Source: Chloroflexota bacterium (lineage in GTDB: Bacteria; Chloroflexota; Anaerolineae; Promineifilales; Promineifilaceae). From it: 36,827 bases of DNA. How positions within the stretch are numbered: the first letter of the stretch is position 1; every line of letters begins with the position of its first letter. The position numbers and the translations under genes are program-made. The notes under the pieces are model-generated. The model had not been told where the DNA came from. It searched no databases and saw only the letters and a program-made list of their open reading frames with translations. Of this stretch, positions 17,338 through 27,164 are shown piece by piece. The DNA lies in the NCBI GenBank assembly GCA_020629055.1, contig JAHDEB010000041.1, forward strand, positions 1 to 36,827. The letters run 5' to 3'.

Positions 17338-18084
17338 TTATATTGAAACTGTCGGCTTTTCAGCTCTGACAGAGATGAGCATGTGATAGTAATCATCACT
17401 GGTATCCAACTCGGCTTGGGTAAGCTCTTCGGTTGCAATCCCTTGTAAAAATGATGTGGCGGCTAAGACATTGCCATATGAGCGAGTAACAACGCCTGAT
17501 TCAGGAAACCTGTTTTTAAATAGCCAGTCGGCCGAATATCTAGTAAAACGCCAAAAATCGGTCCACAACCCATCTTCATCTCGATAAATTTGACTGATCC
17601 CGGGAACAGTAACTAACAAAACTCCACCTGGCTTAAGAATTCGGTACAATGTTGCGATCCCGTCTTCAATGTTGGGCAGCAAATGAAGAGTCTGGGTGCA
17701 AATAATGCAATCAAATCGATTAGATGGCAGATGAGGCGCATCGGCAAAATCTGCAACATAATCAGCGAGGGGGTTGCCCTCGGCTGCATGTACAACTTCA
17801 CTCTTCAAGACATTTTGACGGCCAAATGCATGAGTATATGTGCTATCCCCTACTTCGAGAACGATGCCTTTAATATCAACCGCTTGCTGAGCAAGAAATG
17901 TCTCGATGTAGTATCGATCAATCGGTTTGCCCCGATCCCCACCCCAATCTCTACTAATGGGCGCCATGCGCCGCAGATCTCCATACTGAACCTTCCCAAC
18001 AGCCGGCCGACGCGTATGCTTCAGAATAAATCGGCGTACCGATTTTGGGAATAACTGCCCAACTCTTTTAATGACTAAATTCAT
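17338..18084 (-). CDS. Class I SAM-dependent methyltransferase
   Basis: A 248-residue protein with a Rossmann methyltransferase core (Methyltransf_11 type). Motif I is VLEVGDSTYTHAFG (E77-D80), the acidic residue after strand 2 is in HAAEGNP, motif IV is DCIICTQTLHLLPN, and LKPGGVLLVTVPG is the motif V/VI block. Motif I has GD in place of the usual GxGxG, which may mean weaker or unusual SAM binding. AAGGA lies close before the ATG. It probably methylates a sugar or sugar precursor of the cluster. It is coupled to the deacetylase gene downstream. Confidence 0.85.
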   Translation of the reverse strand: MNLVIKRVGQLFPKSVRRFILKHTRRPAVGKVQYGDLRRMAPISRDWGGDRGKPIDRYYIETFLAQQAVDIKGIVLEVGDSTYTHAFGRQNVLKSEVVHAAEGNPLADYVADFADAPHLPSNRFDCIICTQTLHLLPNIEDGIATLYRILKPGGVLLVTVPGISQIYRDEDGLWTDFWRFTRYSADWLFKNRFPESGVVTRSYGNVLAATSFLQGIATEELTQAELDTSDDYYHMLISVRAEKPTVSI

Positions 18085-18192
18085 TTTAATCCTTCCTTAT
18101 GAAAACACGTGGTATTTTTCTTCCTCGATAGAGGTTCAGATCGCCTACGCAATCAAAGACAGCGTTTCTTATCCGGCCGACGTTCCATTTCC

Positions 18193-19695
18193 TCATTTTA
18201 TTTGGTTATTGGCACCTAACTTTAATATTCCAACCCGTTTAACCAAGGGTAAAACTTGTGGAAACACCTCAAGCAAACTTGCAAGCAGCCCCAAGGATAA
18301 TTTTTGGTCTAAAATTAGCAACAACAAGTAGATAAGTGCAGCTCCAACAGCTAAAGTAGAAATCAATCCAAGTGCATTAATGACGTACATGCCAAAAATC
18401 CACGCCACAAAAATTCCGACAAAAGAAGAGAACAAGATTGCAAACAGTTTAATCCCCAACCCTTCAAAGGCATTTGGGATTAATTTGAAAATAAAATATA
18501 TACCGCAAGCTTGTGAAAGAAGAATAGCTGGTAGCCAAGCAAATGCGGCCCCAAATAAACCATACTGCTCGGCCAGCCACCATATTAATCCAATAATTGC
18601 AACCGATTGAACCAATTCAAATAAGGTGACAACTGACGGGCGTCCAATTCCTTGGAACAAAGGAATAATTGAATCTGCAAACAATCCAAACAACCCCGCA
18701 AAACTCAGGATCTGTATGATTTCAACCGTCCCTGCCCATTTATCACCGAGTAAAAACGCAACAACTTGAGGGGCCAAAAATATTAACAATCCGTACATTG
18801 GCGCTAAAAGAGCCATTAATGCAGCGAAAACGGTTTGAAATGCATCTTTAATTCGCTCCGAGTCATTTTGAATTCGAGCATAAAGAGGAAACGAAATCGC
18901 TCCAACAACTTCAGTTGCAACTTCATACGGCAAAAACGCCAACTTCATTCCTAAATAATACAAGCCCAAGCTTTCTACACCCATCTTGCGAGAAATCACA
19001 ATTTGTAAAACATTGCTTCCAGCTAATGCAACTACCTTTGTCAAAAACACCCACCGTCCATACTGAATTAATGGACGTAACACTTCAGGCTGGAGTGCAA
19101 ATTGGGGGCGATAAGGGGCAAAGATATATGAGCTTATAACACAAACAAATGCAGAAACTAATACACCCAAGACTAAAGCCCAGACCCCAAACGAGGTAGC
19201 AAAAACAATCGCTATAATTGTCTCCAAGGCAATTGCAGGAACCTGAATAAATGTGAGTGACCGAAAATCTAATTTTCGAGTCAATTCAGCAATTTTGATT
19301 GAAGACAAGGAGTCTAAAAGAGGTCTGAAGGCTAGAAATCGAATAATATTTATAGCTTCTGGTGCTTTGAATAACTCAGCAATGATTGGCGCAAAAATCA
19401 ATGTAAGCAAACAAACGAGTAAACCTCTAATAAAATTAATGGTCCAGCCATTGTCATAGCTTTCTGGGGTATTGTTTTCCTTTTGAACCAGAGCTGGGAC
19501 AATGCCAAAATCAGTCAAACTCGAAATTGTCTCAACCACGAGTAAGGCAATTGAAAAAACACCAAAATCTCCAGGGAGCAACAACCTGGCTAGAATGAGT
19601 AGGCGAGCGATCGAAAAGCCTCGTTTCGCAACAAGTTGAATGCCTTTCCACATGATCGCATTACCGGCTACTGTTGATAATTTTGATGAATTCAC
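18193..19695 (-). CDS. Wzx-type oligosaccharide flippase (MOP superfamily)
   Basis: A 500-residue membrane protein with about 12-14 hydrophobic helices. The N-terminus (NAIMWKGIQLVAKRGFSIAR, then LARLLLPGDFGVFSIA and DFGIVPALVQ) is characteristic of WzxC-like lipopolysaccharide/exopolysaccharide flippases. It should move undecaprenyl-linked repeat units across the membrane. The gap of 4 bases to the upstream glycosyltransferase stop suggests tight coupling. A 108-base gap follows before the methyltransferase gene, with no clear promoter seen. Confidence 0.92.
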   Translation of the reverse strand: MNSSKLSTVAGNAIMWKGIQLVAKRGFSIARLLILARLLLPGDFGVFSIALLVVETISSLTDFGIVPALVQKENNTPESYDNGWTINFIRGLLVCLLTLIFAPIIAELFKAPEAINIIRFLAFRPLLDSLSSIKIAELTRKLDFRSLTFIQVPAIALETIIAIVFATSFGVWALVLGVLVSAFVCVISSYIFAPYRPQFALQPEVLRPLIQYGRWVFLTKVVALAGSNVLQIVISRKMGVESLGLYYLGMKLAFLPYEVATEVVGAISFPLYARIQNDSERIKDAFQTVFAALMALLAPMYGLLIFLAPQVVAFLLGDKWAGTVEIIQILSFAGLFGLFADSIIPLFQGIGRPSVVTLFELVQSVAIIGLIWWLAEQYGLFGAAFAWLPAILLSQACGIYFIFKLIPNAFEGLGIKLFAILFSSFVGIFVAWIFGMYVINALGLISTLAVGAALIYLLLLILDQKLSLGLLASLLEVFPQVLPLVKRVGILKLGANNQIK

Positions 19696-19699
19696 TAAA

Positions 19700-20614
19700 T
19701 CATATACCTCGTAAACCGTTTAAGATTCCACGTACGAGATATAAGGTTAAAGCTCGTCCGCTTGCAACATCATCAAAATCGCCTTGGAAACGCCCTTTAA
19801 CCCAACGCACTGGCCCACGCAATTGATCTCTCATGGCTCTATAAACCATAAACCCGTCCGCCTGACGAATATATTTTCCATAAAACCCACCTTGACTTAG
19901 AACATAGCTGCGATACCTCTTTGTCCTTTGACTTTCATCTCTCCAGCTAAGATGGAGTAAAGTTACTTCGGGTGAGTACCTAATTGGTATGCCAAGTTTT
20001 AGCGCACGGTAACCAAAATCGTTATCCTCTGCTGATCTCAAGGCGTCACTTTCGTCAAAAGGGCCGATCCGATTAACGATTTCCATCGACAATCCCATAT
20101 TCCCACCAAAAAGCGGGTCAGATTTCAACATTGGTTTGTGATAAACCCTTTCACTTAAATCTGTAATTGTCGACAAGCTTACTTCTCCTTCTTCGGCTTC
20201 AACTCGTCCAGTAATAATTGACCCGGGATTAGCCTCAAGCCTTTTCATCATTAAAAAAAGCCAATTTTCATCAACCAAGCAATCATCGTCTGTCACGGTT
20301 ACAAATTTAGTATCAATTTGAGATAACCCTTCATTTAATCCGGCCGCACGCCCCTTTTTTTCTGAAAGGATATGGTTAATGTTCAAACCCAGATTCTGAG
20401 CATGTGCGACATAACGCTTCACATCCTGTTTATGGCCTTGGTCAACGATATGAACTATATGGGGCCAATGGGTCCCCAGAAGGATAAATTCAAGGGTGCT
20501 TGCCAATAGCTCTCGACCAAGAGTCGGGATAAGAATTGAAACCGGTCTTAAGACCGGTCGCTGTATCTGTTCGATACTGAATAAAGATTCAGGATAATAT
20601 TCTCTAGCATTCAT
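19700..20614 (-). CDS. Glycosyltransferase family 2
   Basis: A 304-residue GT-A enzyme: VSILIPTLGRE at 25-35, KKGRAAGLNEGL at 86-97 (donor-binding region), the metal motif TDDDC at 108-112, GGNMGLSMEIV and SAEDNDFGYRAL as the acceptor-side blocks. It fits transferases that build repeat units on a lipid carrier. The tandem RPVLRPV near residue 19 is encoded by an 18-bp perfect palindrome. It starts 14 bases after the GT4 stop. Confidence 0.88.
   Translation of the reverse strand: MNAREYYPESLFSIEQIQRPVLRPVSILIPTLGRELLASTLEFILLGTHWPHIVHIVDQGHKQDVKRYVAHAQNLGLNINHILSEKKGRAAGLNEGLSQIDTKFVTVTDDDCLVDENWLFLMMKRLEANPGSIITGRVEAEEGEVSLSTITDLSERVYHKPMLKSDPLFGGNMGLSMEIVNRIGPFDESDALRSAEDNDFGYRALKLGIPIRYSPEVTLLHLSWRDESQRTKRYRSYVLSQGGFYGKYIRQADGFMVYRAMRDQLRGPVRWVKGRFQGDFDDVASGRALTLYLVRGILNGLRGI
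20541..20558. repeat. 18-bp perfect palindrome inside a glycosyltransferase gene
   Basis: ACCGGTCTTAAGACCGGT reads the same on both strands. It lies near the 5' end of the GT2 gene (about 56 bases from the start) and encodes part of a RPVLRPV repeat, so it may come from a short duplication. Confidence 0.85.
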
Positions 20615-20628
20615 AAATAAGCTATCGC

Positions 20629-21744
20629 CTAAACAGAACTTGTCAGAATTGACAATGTCTCTTCAGCACATTTTTGCCAGTTAAACGCCTTAGACCTTTC
20701 AATCCCCAATTGCATTAATTCTCGTTGAATTTCAGTGTTATGCCCTATATCTTCAATCCCCCTGGCAATGTCATTAGGATCATCCGGAGAAACAAACAAT
20801 GCCGCATTTCCAGCAATTTCTTCCAGTCCATTAACATTTGATGTTAAAACAGGTGTTCCGCACTTTAATGCTTCGGTAATCGGAATCGGAAATGCTTCTA
20901 AGTTAGATGGATACAAATAAGCTGTTGCCAAGGTGTAGATCGCGGGCAAATCTTTTTGGTCAAGCCAACCTGGAAATACCAAAGAATCACTCACCGGGTG
21001 ATTCTCAAGATCATATTTTTTCTTTAATAGATGGCAATCTTTCCCCCCAATTACCAATTTGAGGGGAGACTCTACGCCTTCCCAATATTTTTTATACCCC
21101 GACAGCAAACGACCTAAATTTTTGCGCTTGTCCCCTGAAATTTTTGTCAAAGTAAGTAAAAATTTTTGGGGAAGATTATATTTACGCCGTACTTGCTCTA
21201 ATTTTTTTTGGTCTTGCACCCTCCCAAAATGATTAGCAGGCGCAAAGTAAATCGTCTTTATTTTGTTTTTATCAAGGTCTAGAACATGATTAAAATTTAT
21301 CGTTGTTAGTTCAGATACGGAAATCACCTTAGAGCATTTTTTGATATAAAGCGGCATTATCATCCGCATATATGCCACGTCATACGCGGGGTAGTAAATA
21401 GATTGATCTGGCATAAACCAATCCGCCCCATGAACGGTCATCACAACAGGACAAGGCGCAAATAAGGGGGCGGTGAATTTCGGATGGAAAAGCACGTCTA
21501 TCTTAAAATTTTTACATGCCTGAGGAATTTTAATTTGATCCCATATAAATTTATTGCTTCCACACACCACATGTTCTTCAACATTTAGCTTGTCTGCATA
21601 ACTACCGATATTTTCTTTTGACCGATAGAAGAGAAAATATCGATTTTCCTGATCGATTTTTAACAATTCTTCGAGAATATTTTTGGTGTAAACACCGACT
21701 CCACCTTTTTCATCATAAGCTCTCAGCATGATTCCAATGCGCAT
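20629..21744 (-). CDS. Glycosyltransferase family 4
   Basis: A 371-residue GT-B enzyme. N-terminal MRIGIMLRAYDEKGGVGVYT is the acceptor-side signature; VISVSELTTINF, LTKISGDKRKNLGRLL and the donor-side EAFPIPITEALKCGTPVLTSNVNGLEE block (with the E-x7-E pattern) are clear. It is a retaining transferase, probably mannosyl- or glucosyl-type, working on the cytoplasmic face. Its start overlaps the stop of the DUF457 gene by one base (TAATG), so the two are translationally coupled. Confidence 0.9.
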   Translation of the reverse strand: MRIGIMLRAYDEKGGVGVYTKNILEELLKIDQENRYFLFYRSKENIGSYADKLNVEEHVVCGSNKFIWDQIKIPQACKNFKIDVLFHPKFTAPLFAPCPVVMTVHGADWFMPDQSIYYPAYDVAYMRMIMPLYIKKCSKVISVSELTTINFNHVLDLDKNKIKTIYFAPANHFGRVQDQKKLEQVRRKYNLPQKFLLTLTKISGDKRKNLGRLLSGYKKYWEGVESPLKLVIGGKDCHLLKKKYDLENHPVSDSLVFPGWLDQKDLPAIYTLATAYLYPSNLEAFPIPITEALKCGTPVLTSNVNGLEEIAGNAALFVSPDDPNDIARGIEDIGHNTEIQRELMQLGIERSKAFNWQKCAEETLSILTSSV

Positions 21745-22298
21745 TACCCCCTCCCCTTCATTCTGAAATCAATAAAACGAATGGCGAAGAAGATGAAAAA
21801 GCCAAAAATTATCTCTGTAAAAAGAGTCAACAAATGATGCAGACTAAACCATCCTTCGGACCAATGCACCCCGTAAAAAAATTTCCAGCCAGTTTGAAAA
21901 CGATTATTTGACCAAGGCCAAAGCAGCATCACCCCCCGCCCTGGTGTCATACTATCGAGCAGCACATGAATCCAATAACCACTCAAAATCATAGTGAGTG
22001 TCTGCATGAACTTTCTGTCTGAAAGTAGACATAACAGGGTTGAACATATTACAGCACTCACCAAGCCCATGAACAAACTATGGGTAAATTGATTATGATA
22101 GGCACCAAAGTCAGAGAAAAGAATGCCCAAAATCGCATCAGCATCTGGAAGCATAGAAGCAAAGACTATTATTCCGGTCGCTGCAAAATCAAGATGATGT
22201 GCGTCTTCTACTATTCCATCTTGATCTTCAGGTTTTGCGATTTGATACATGCGAGATATAGCAAACCCAGCGGCGATATGAGCGATTGGTGATGGCAT
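21744..22298 (-). CDS. YdjM/DUF457-type membrane-bound metal-dependent hydrolase
   Basis: A 184-residue integral membrane protein. Motifs: PSPIAHIAAG at the N-terminus, LPDADAI near 51, HNQFTHSLF near 69, and HVLLDSMTPG near 111-120; the conserved His and Asp residues could bind a metal. This family is called LexA-binding or YdjM-like hydrolase, and its substrate is unknown; members are often found in glycan clusters. It lies between the carbamoyltransferase (7-base gap) and the GT4 gene (1-base overlap), so it is part of the operon. Confidence 0.85.
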   Translation of the reverse strand: MPSPIAHIAAGFAISRMYQIAKPEDQDGIVEDAHHLDFAATGIIVFASMLPDADAILGILFSDFGAYHNQFTHSLFMGLVSAVICSTLLCLLSDRKFMQTLTMILSGYWIHVLLDSMTPGRGVMLLWPWSNNRFQTGWKFFYGVHWSEGWFSLHHLLTLFTEIIFGFFIFFAIRFIDFRMKGRG

Positions 22299-22305
22299 AT
22301 GCTTA

Positions 22306-24081
22306 TTACTCTTTGGTCTCTGTGTATAGCTTTTCTGTTAAATCAGTTCGTGTTGGATGTGAAATGATCCAATCGCCAATTGCAAGAAAGTCAAGCTGAC
22401 CTGCTTGAAATGAGCGAAGAGCATCACCGGGTGTATAGACGATCGGCTCGCCATGCATATTGAAGCTGGTATTAATCAATGAAGGAATACCGGTCAAGGC
22501 ATGGTAAGCGTGCAAGATTTTATAAAAATCAGGGGAAGTCTCGTCGTCAACAATTTGCGGCCGTGCTGTATTATCAACGTGTACAACACCTGGCGATTGT
22601 GCAATCATCTCTGGCGTGCAAGTAAACGTAATCGTCATAAATCGTGCAGGGTTCAATGCACCTTTAATTCCAATATAACAATCTTCAGCAAAATCGATCA
22701 GAGTTGCCGGGGCAAACGGCATAAACTCTGTTCGATTCAACCTCTCATTTAACCAGTCGTTAACACTTGGGTCAGTCGTTTGATACATAATCGTTCGGTT
22801 GCCTAAAGCCCGCGGCCCATACTCCATTCTCTCGTTCACCCTTGCTACAACATGCCCATCGGCCAATAAACGAGCGATGTTCGCCTGAACGTCATTGAAA
22901 CGAACACCTTTCAATTGAGCTTCAAGCATGGCCCTTTCCACATCCTCGTCGGAGAATTGGCCGCCTAAATAAACATTTGGCAACCTTCGGCTCAAGGCAG
23001 AGGGTGGCGTATCACAATGCTCAGCGAAGGCTAGCAAAGCCCCACCAACTGATAACCCACTATCGTCCATCGCAGGATGAATAAAGATCTGCTCGACCTG
23101 GGGGAGCTCGAAGATACACTGATTTAAGCGTACATTCCCAAAAACGCCTCCCGCTAAAGCGATATTTTTGGCGCCAGTCTTTTTTAACCAATATTGCGCA
23201 AATTGTGTTCCGATTTCTTCTGTCACAAGCTGAACTGAAGCGGCCATGTCCTCTTTCTTCCAACTAGCAGGCAAGGCTTCGGTAATTTTTTCTAAGGCAG
23301 AGCGCATATACATCGGTTGTTTGTACATGATTTTGCCGGGGTGTTCGTATCCGATGAAAGACCTAAAAATATCTGCAAAAACCGGATCTCCTGTTGCAGC
23401 CAGACCGGTTATTTTCCCCTCGTGCTTTTCAGCTTTAAAGCCACACAATTCAGTAATATAAGAGTAAAAATTACCGAGAGAGTTAAAACTGCTGACAGAA
23501 GCAAGCTGAGTCAATGACCCATTTTCCCCCCAATACACACTGCCTGATCGGCCGTCCCCACCACCATCTAATGTTATGACGAGTGATTCAGCATAGCCGC
23601 TTGTAAAAAAAGCTGAAGCCGCATGTGCCAGATGATGATCGTAAAACTGAACCGGGGCAATAATCCCATATTCTTCCTTCAACAGTGTTGGGAGTAAATC
23701 AAGTCGATTACGAGCCAAAAAACCTTTTAATCGATGGTGTGTGCGCCATGCGATTGGATATTGGCCAAACCAAGGGGCAAATTTATCTCCAAGTGCATCG
23801 AATAATTTTTTAGATGAAGTTTTCTCTCCGTCTTCGAACCATCCTTTCCATGGTTTTGGTTCTGGGTAAAACATTTTCACATTTTGGGCAACGCTAACAA
23901 GATCAATTTGTGCAGCGGTCACTCCAGAAATTTGCAGCACCTCGCGTATTGCTTGTCTAGGCATCCCGTCCGCCATTTTCATGCGACAAAGCCTTTCTTC
24001 TGCAACGGCCGCCAAAATCTCACCATCCTTTACGATGGCTGCGGCTGATGGTTTGCTATCAATTAACCCTAAAACTATCAT
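22306..24081 (-). CDS. Carbamoyltransferase (NodU/CmcH family)
   Basis: About 591 residues; transfers a carbamoyl group from carbamoyl phosphate (through an adenylate) to a hydroxyl of a sugar or other small molecule. The N-terminal domain opens MIVLGLIDSKPSAAAIV and contains HHLAHA (about 149-154) and the nucleotide motif DGGGDGRSG. The C-terminal domain has AGGVFGNVRLNQ, ERMEYGPRALGNRTI and LINTSFNMHGEPI. The open frame extends to 24174, but that would add 31 unlike residues and overlap asnB; the internal ATG at 24081 matches the family start, although no binding site is clear. It likely carbamoylates a sugar of the cluster's glycan. Confidence 0.92.
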   Translation of the reverse strand: MIVLGLIDSKPSAAAIVKDGEILAAVAEERLCRMKMADGMPRQAIREVLQISGVTAAQIDLVSVAQNVKMFYPEPKPWKGWFEDGEKTSSKKLFDALGDKFAPWFGQYPIAWRTHHRLKGFLARNRLDLLPTLLKEEYGIIAPVQFYDHHLAHAASAFFTSGYAESLVITLDGGGDGRSGSVYWGENGSLTQLASVSSFNSLGNFYSYITELCGFKAEKHEGKITGLAATGDPVFADIFRSFIGYEHPGKIMYKQPMYMRSALEKITEALPASWKKEDMAASVQLVTEEIGTQFAQYWLKKTGAKNIALAGGVFGNVRLNQCIFELPQVEQIFIHPAMDDSGLSVGGALLAFAEHCDTPPSALSRRLPNVYLGGQFSDEDVERAMLEAQLKGVRFNDVQANIARLLADGHVVARVNERMEYGPRALGNRTIMYQTTDPSVNDWLNERLNRTEFMPFAPATLIDFAEDCYIGIKGALNPARFMTITFTCTPEMIAQSPGVVHVDNTARPQIVDDETSPDFYKILHAYHALTGIPSLINTSFNMHGEPIVYTPGDALRSFQAGQLDFLAIGDWIISHPTRTDLTEKLYTETKE

Positions 24082-24139
24082 AATTAAACCGGCAAAGCGT
24101 GCAAAGAAAAGTACTGGCTTTAATCGGCACACATATGAA

Positions 24140-26086
24140 TTACTGCAAGACCATTTGCCCTTGCAGTGCATCATCTAGCAATGCTGTCAATTCGTCTACT
24201 GGCACATCATCAATCATCAATCGATACCAAATTTCTGTATTCAATATCATCCATAAGCGCACATGATGGTCCGTTTTGCCTTCGCGGTGTTCATCGATTA
24301 ACAGCGCAATTTTTTCTGGCCGAAAAATATTTTCCTCAATTAGGCGGCCGCTTAATAAAAAGTCTTTTAAAAATTGATGAAGTGTTTCTTTGAACCAATA
24401 GGCGATAGGAAACATAAATCCCTGTTTGGGGCGGCGATTAATACTGGCCGGCAGATAATCTCCCCCTAGTTTCCTAAGCACATATTTTAATTCTCCCCTG
24501 CGAATCTTTTGATCAACAGGAAACCTTGACAAAAGTTCTATCAATTCATGATCCAAGAGTGGAGAGCGCAATTCAAGACTATGCGCCATTGTCATGCGAT
24601 CGGTCAACATCAATGAATGTTCGGGCAATCGGGTATGGTAATCAGCAAACAACATGCGCTCAATATTATTGCTTGAATCTGCTTGATTAAACGAATCGAT
24701 GATGATATCCGCAGAATACTGATTCTTTAACATCCCCCAAGGCCCAGGATGAAACAGATCTTTTTTATCTGAATGACTAAATCGAAAAAACACTGTTGCC
24801 TGAGCATATCGAGCAGCTGCATCAGGTAATTCGGCCAGCTGATGTGCCCAGCGAGCTTTTGCAATCACACTCTTGTATCGAAAACTATCTCCAACAGAGT
24901 TTAAAATGGGCGCAGCGACTTTTTTCCGCAAAAGGTATGGGATCATCGCATAATAGTTAACATAGCCGATTCCCACATAACGATCAAAACCAGCAAAGAG
25001 TTCATCACCGCCATCTCCCCCTAACACTACCTTCACATGTTTCGAAGCAAGCTTGGCGGCATGATACTGACAGGCGGCAATTGGATCTGATGGTTCATCA
25101 AGATGATGAATCATTTGGGGAATATTGCGAATCAAATTCGCCTTAACTGTGGTTTCAATATGATCGGTCCTACAGTGCTCAGCCACCAAATTAGCGTAAG
25201 GCCTCTCATCAAAATCCTGCTCCTCAACCCCGACAGCGAAAGTCTTTATCTTTTCACCTGTCAACTCAGACATAAGTGCAACAACAATGCTAGAGTCCAT
25301 CCCACCGCTAAGAAATGCACCAACAGGAACATCGCTAATCATGTGAAGCTTTGTAACCTCAAGTAATTTCTCTCTTAATAGTTCAAGATAATCCTCGTCC
25401 CGGGAAAGTTGCAATTTATTCCCAAATGACATCTGCCAGTAACGATTTATCCGCGTTTCTCCATCTTGCCAAACCAAAGTTGAAGCAGGTGGCAACTTGA
25501 AAATTTCCTTAAACATCGTAAATGGAGGGGGGATAAATCTCAAGCTGAGGTAATGGTGCAAAGCCTCTATATTTAAATTACGAGGGATGTTTGATTGGGC
25601 CAGAAGCGTTTTAATCTCTGAACCAAAATAAAAAGCCCCATCCACCTGCGTGTAGAATAAAGGCTTTTGACCTGCGTGATCTCTGGCTAAAAATAATTTT
25701 TGTTCATTTGAGTCCCAAATCGCCAATGCAAACATACCACGCAGATAGCTAACGCAGTCTTCCCCATATTCCTCATACAGGTGAACGATCGTCTCAGTAT
25801 CTGAGTTGGTTTTAAATTGATGCCCTTTGGCTTCCAGGTCAATCTTCAGGAGCTGATAGTTGTAAATTTCCCCGTTAAATACGATCCAAATGCTTTCATC
25901 TTCATTCGAAATGGGCTGTTTGCCTAACGCCAAATCAATCACGCTGAGCCGTCGATTTCCAATCCCAACACCATCATCTAAGTGCATACCAAAATCGTCT
26001 GGTCCCCGATGAACAATTGCATCAAGCATCACTTGGACTTCTTTTTCATCAACTTGATTGTCAACTAGGCCGCAAATGCCACACAT
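24140..26086 (-). CDS. asnB: Asparagine synthase (glutamine-hydrolysing)-like amidotransferase
   Basis: A 648-residue class II amidotransferase. Nucleophile Cys2 in MCGICG, glutaminase motifs NRRLSVIDL and FNGEIYNY, then the synthetase PP-loop SGGMDSS at 260-266 and LGGDGGDELFAGFDRY. In polysaccharide clusters such enzymes often amidate uronic acid carboxyl groups rather than make free asparagine; that is an inference from context. Its ATG directly follows the stop of the upstream epimerase gene (TAAATG). It is followed after 58 bases by the carbamoyltransferase gene. Confidence 0.93.
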   Translation of the reverse strand: MCGICGLVDNQVDEKEVQVMLDAIVHRGPDDFGMHLDDGVGIGNRRLSVIDLALGKQPISNEDESIWIVFNGEIYNYQLLKIDLEAKGHQFKTNSDTETIVHLYEEYGEDCVSYLRGMFALAIWDSNEQKLFLARDHAGQKPLFYTQVDGAFYFGSEIKTLLAQSNIPRNLNIEALHHYLSLRFIPPPFTMFKEIFKLPPASTLVWQDGETRINRYWQMSFGNKLQLSRDEDYLELLREKLLEVTKLHMISDVPVGAFLSGGMDSSIVVALMSELTGEKIKTFAVGVEEQDFDERPYANLVAEHCRTDHIETTVKANLIRNIPQMIHHLDEPSDPIAACQYHAAKLASKHVKVVLGGDGGDELFAGFDRYVGIGYVNYYAMIPYLLRKKVAAPILNSVGDSFRYKSVIAKARWAHQLAELPDAAARYAQATVFFRFSHSDKKDLFHPGPWGMLKNQYSADIIIDSFNQADSSNNIERMLFADYHTRLPEHSLMLTDRMTMAHSLELRSPLLDHELIELLSRFPVDQKIRRGELKYVLRKLGGDYLPASINRRPKQGFMFPIAYWFKETLHQFLKDFLLSGRLIEENIFRPEKIALLIDEHREGKTDHHVRLWMILNTEIWYRLMIDDVPVDELTALLDDALQGQMVLQ

Positions 26087-27070
26087 TTATTGAGCTCCAT
26101 CAGTTAAATAAGCAACGGTCTCTCTCATTCCATCTTCAAGTTCATATTGAGGATGAAAACCTAAACCAGCTTTGGCTTTATCAATTCTGTATGCATTATT
26201 TTTTAGATAAAAGTCGATTGTTCGGCGTGAAAAAGGTGGATGCTTACCAATTAATCCAAATAAGAATTGGACCGTATAGCCTCCAAGCTTACCCAGCCAC
26301 ATGGGAAATTTGAGAAAAGGTGGGTTAACACTCTGTACAATTGCAATCGTATTTAATAGTTCTGAAATCTTTACGGGTCGATCACTCGCCAAAATATAGA
26401 CAGGGTCCTCGTCGACGACCTCACATTCGGCCGCCTGCTCCAATCCATGAACCATATCTTTGATGAAAATCGGGTGCCGCCAATTACCCGCCCTCCCAAA
26501 AATCACAAACCTACCCTTACCCACTGTTCGAATGAGTTTTTCAGTGCGTGGGCACCTTGGGCCATATACCCATGCAGGCCGGACAATGACAACCGGTAAT
26601 CGATTATTTCTCGCAAAATCTACAGCGACTTTTTCTCCTTCAAGTTTGGTCCGCTCATATACGTTTGTAGGCGAGCACACCGTTGTTTCATCTGCCGGCG
26701 GATCTTCAACATCGCCGATCACGCCAACGGAGCTGCAATGGACGACTCTTTTGACCCCTTCAGCCAAAGCCAATTCAAGCAACATCTGTGTCGCATTCAC
26801 ATTAACTTCATAGTAAATCTCATCGGACAAACTTACGTCTAAATGTGCGCTTGCTAAATGATACACAATGTCAACACCTTCCAGAATCTTTGCCAGCAAG
26901 GATCGATCAGTAATCGATCCTTGCACAATAGTAAGCCTATCTTCAGATTGCAAATGATCGATACGGTTAATAGATATATCCAAGGCACAAACTGTGTGCC
27001 CTCGAGCTAACTGACTTTCTACGAGGTGGCTACCTATAAAACCGCCTGCACCTGTTATCAATATATGCAT
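26087..27070 (-). CDS. NAD-dependent epimerase/dehydratase (extended SDR)
   Basis: A 327-residue extended SDR. NAD-binding GAGGFIG at 7-13, HCSSVGVIGD serine block near 111-120, catalytic Y138-ERTK142, and RPAWVYGP after it. The C-terminal part (FLKFPMWLGKLGG, then NAYRIDKAKAGLGFHPQYELEDGM) resembles 3-beta-hydroxysteroid dehydrogenase/HpnA-like and sugar-modifying SDRs, so the substrate may be a nucleotide sugar or a lipid. AGGAAAAG lies before the ATG. A 12-bp perfect inverted repeat lies inside it. It is coupled to asnB. Confidence 0.87.
   Translation of the reverse strand: MHILITGAGGFIGSHLVESQLARGHTVCALDISINRIDHLQSEDRLTIVQGSITDRSLLAKILEGVDIVYHLASAHLDVSLSDEIYYEVNVNATQMLLELALAEGVKRVVHCSSVGVIGDVEDPPADETTVCSPTNVYERTKLEGEKVAVDFARNNRLPVVIVRPAWVYGPRCPRTEKLIRTVGKGRFVIFGRAGNWRHPIFIKDMVHGLEQAAECEVVDEDPVYILASDRPVKISELLNTIAIVQSVNPPFLKFPMWLGKLGGYTVQFLFGLIGKHPPFSRRTIDFYLKNNAYRIDKAKAGLGFHPQYELEDGMRETVAYLTDGAQ
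26896..26924. repeat. Intragenic 12-bp perfect inverted repeat
   Basis: GCAAGGATCGAT (26896-26907) and ATCGATCCTTGC (26913-26924) pair perfectly around loop CAGTA, inside the epimerase gene. No T-run follows on the minus strand, so it is not a terminator. Confidence 0.9.
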
Positions 27071-27164
27071 ACTAAACTTTTCCTATCTCCAAAATCTCAT
27101 CTATCGTTCTTTGTGATGCAGATCGCAATTCTTTTAAGACCAAAGTTGCCTCGGTTGACACGAT

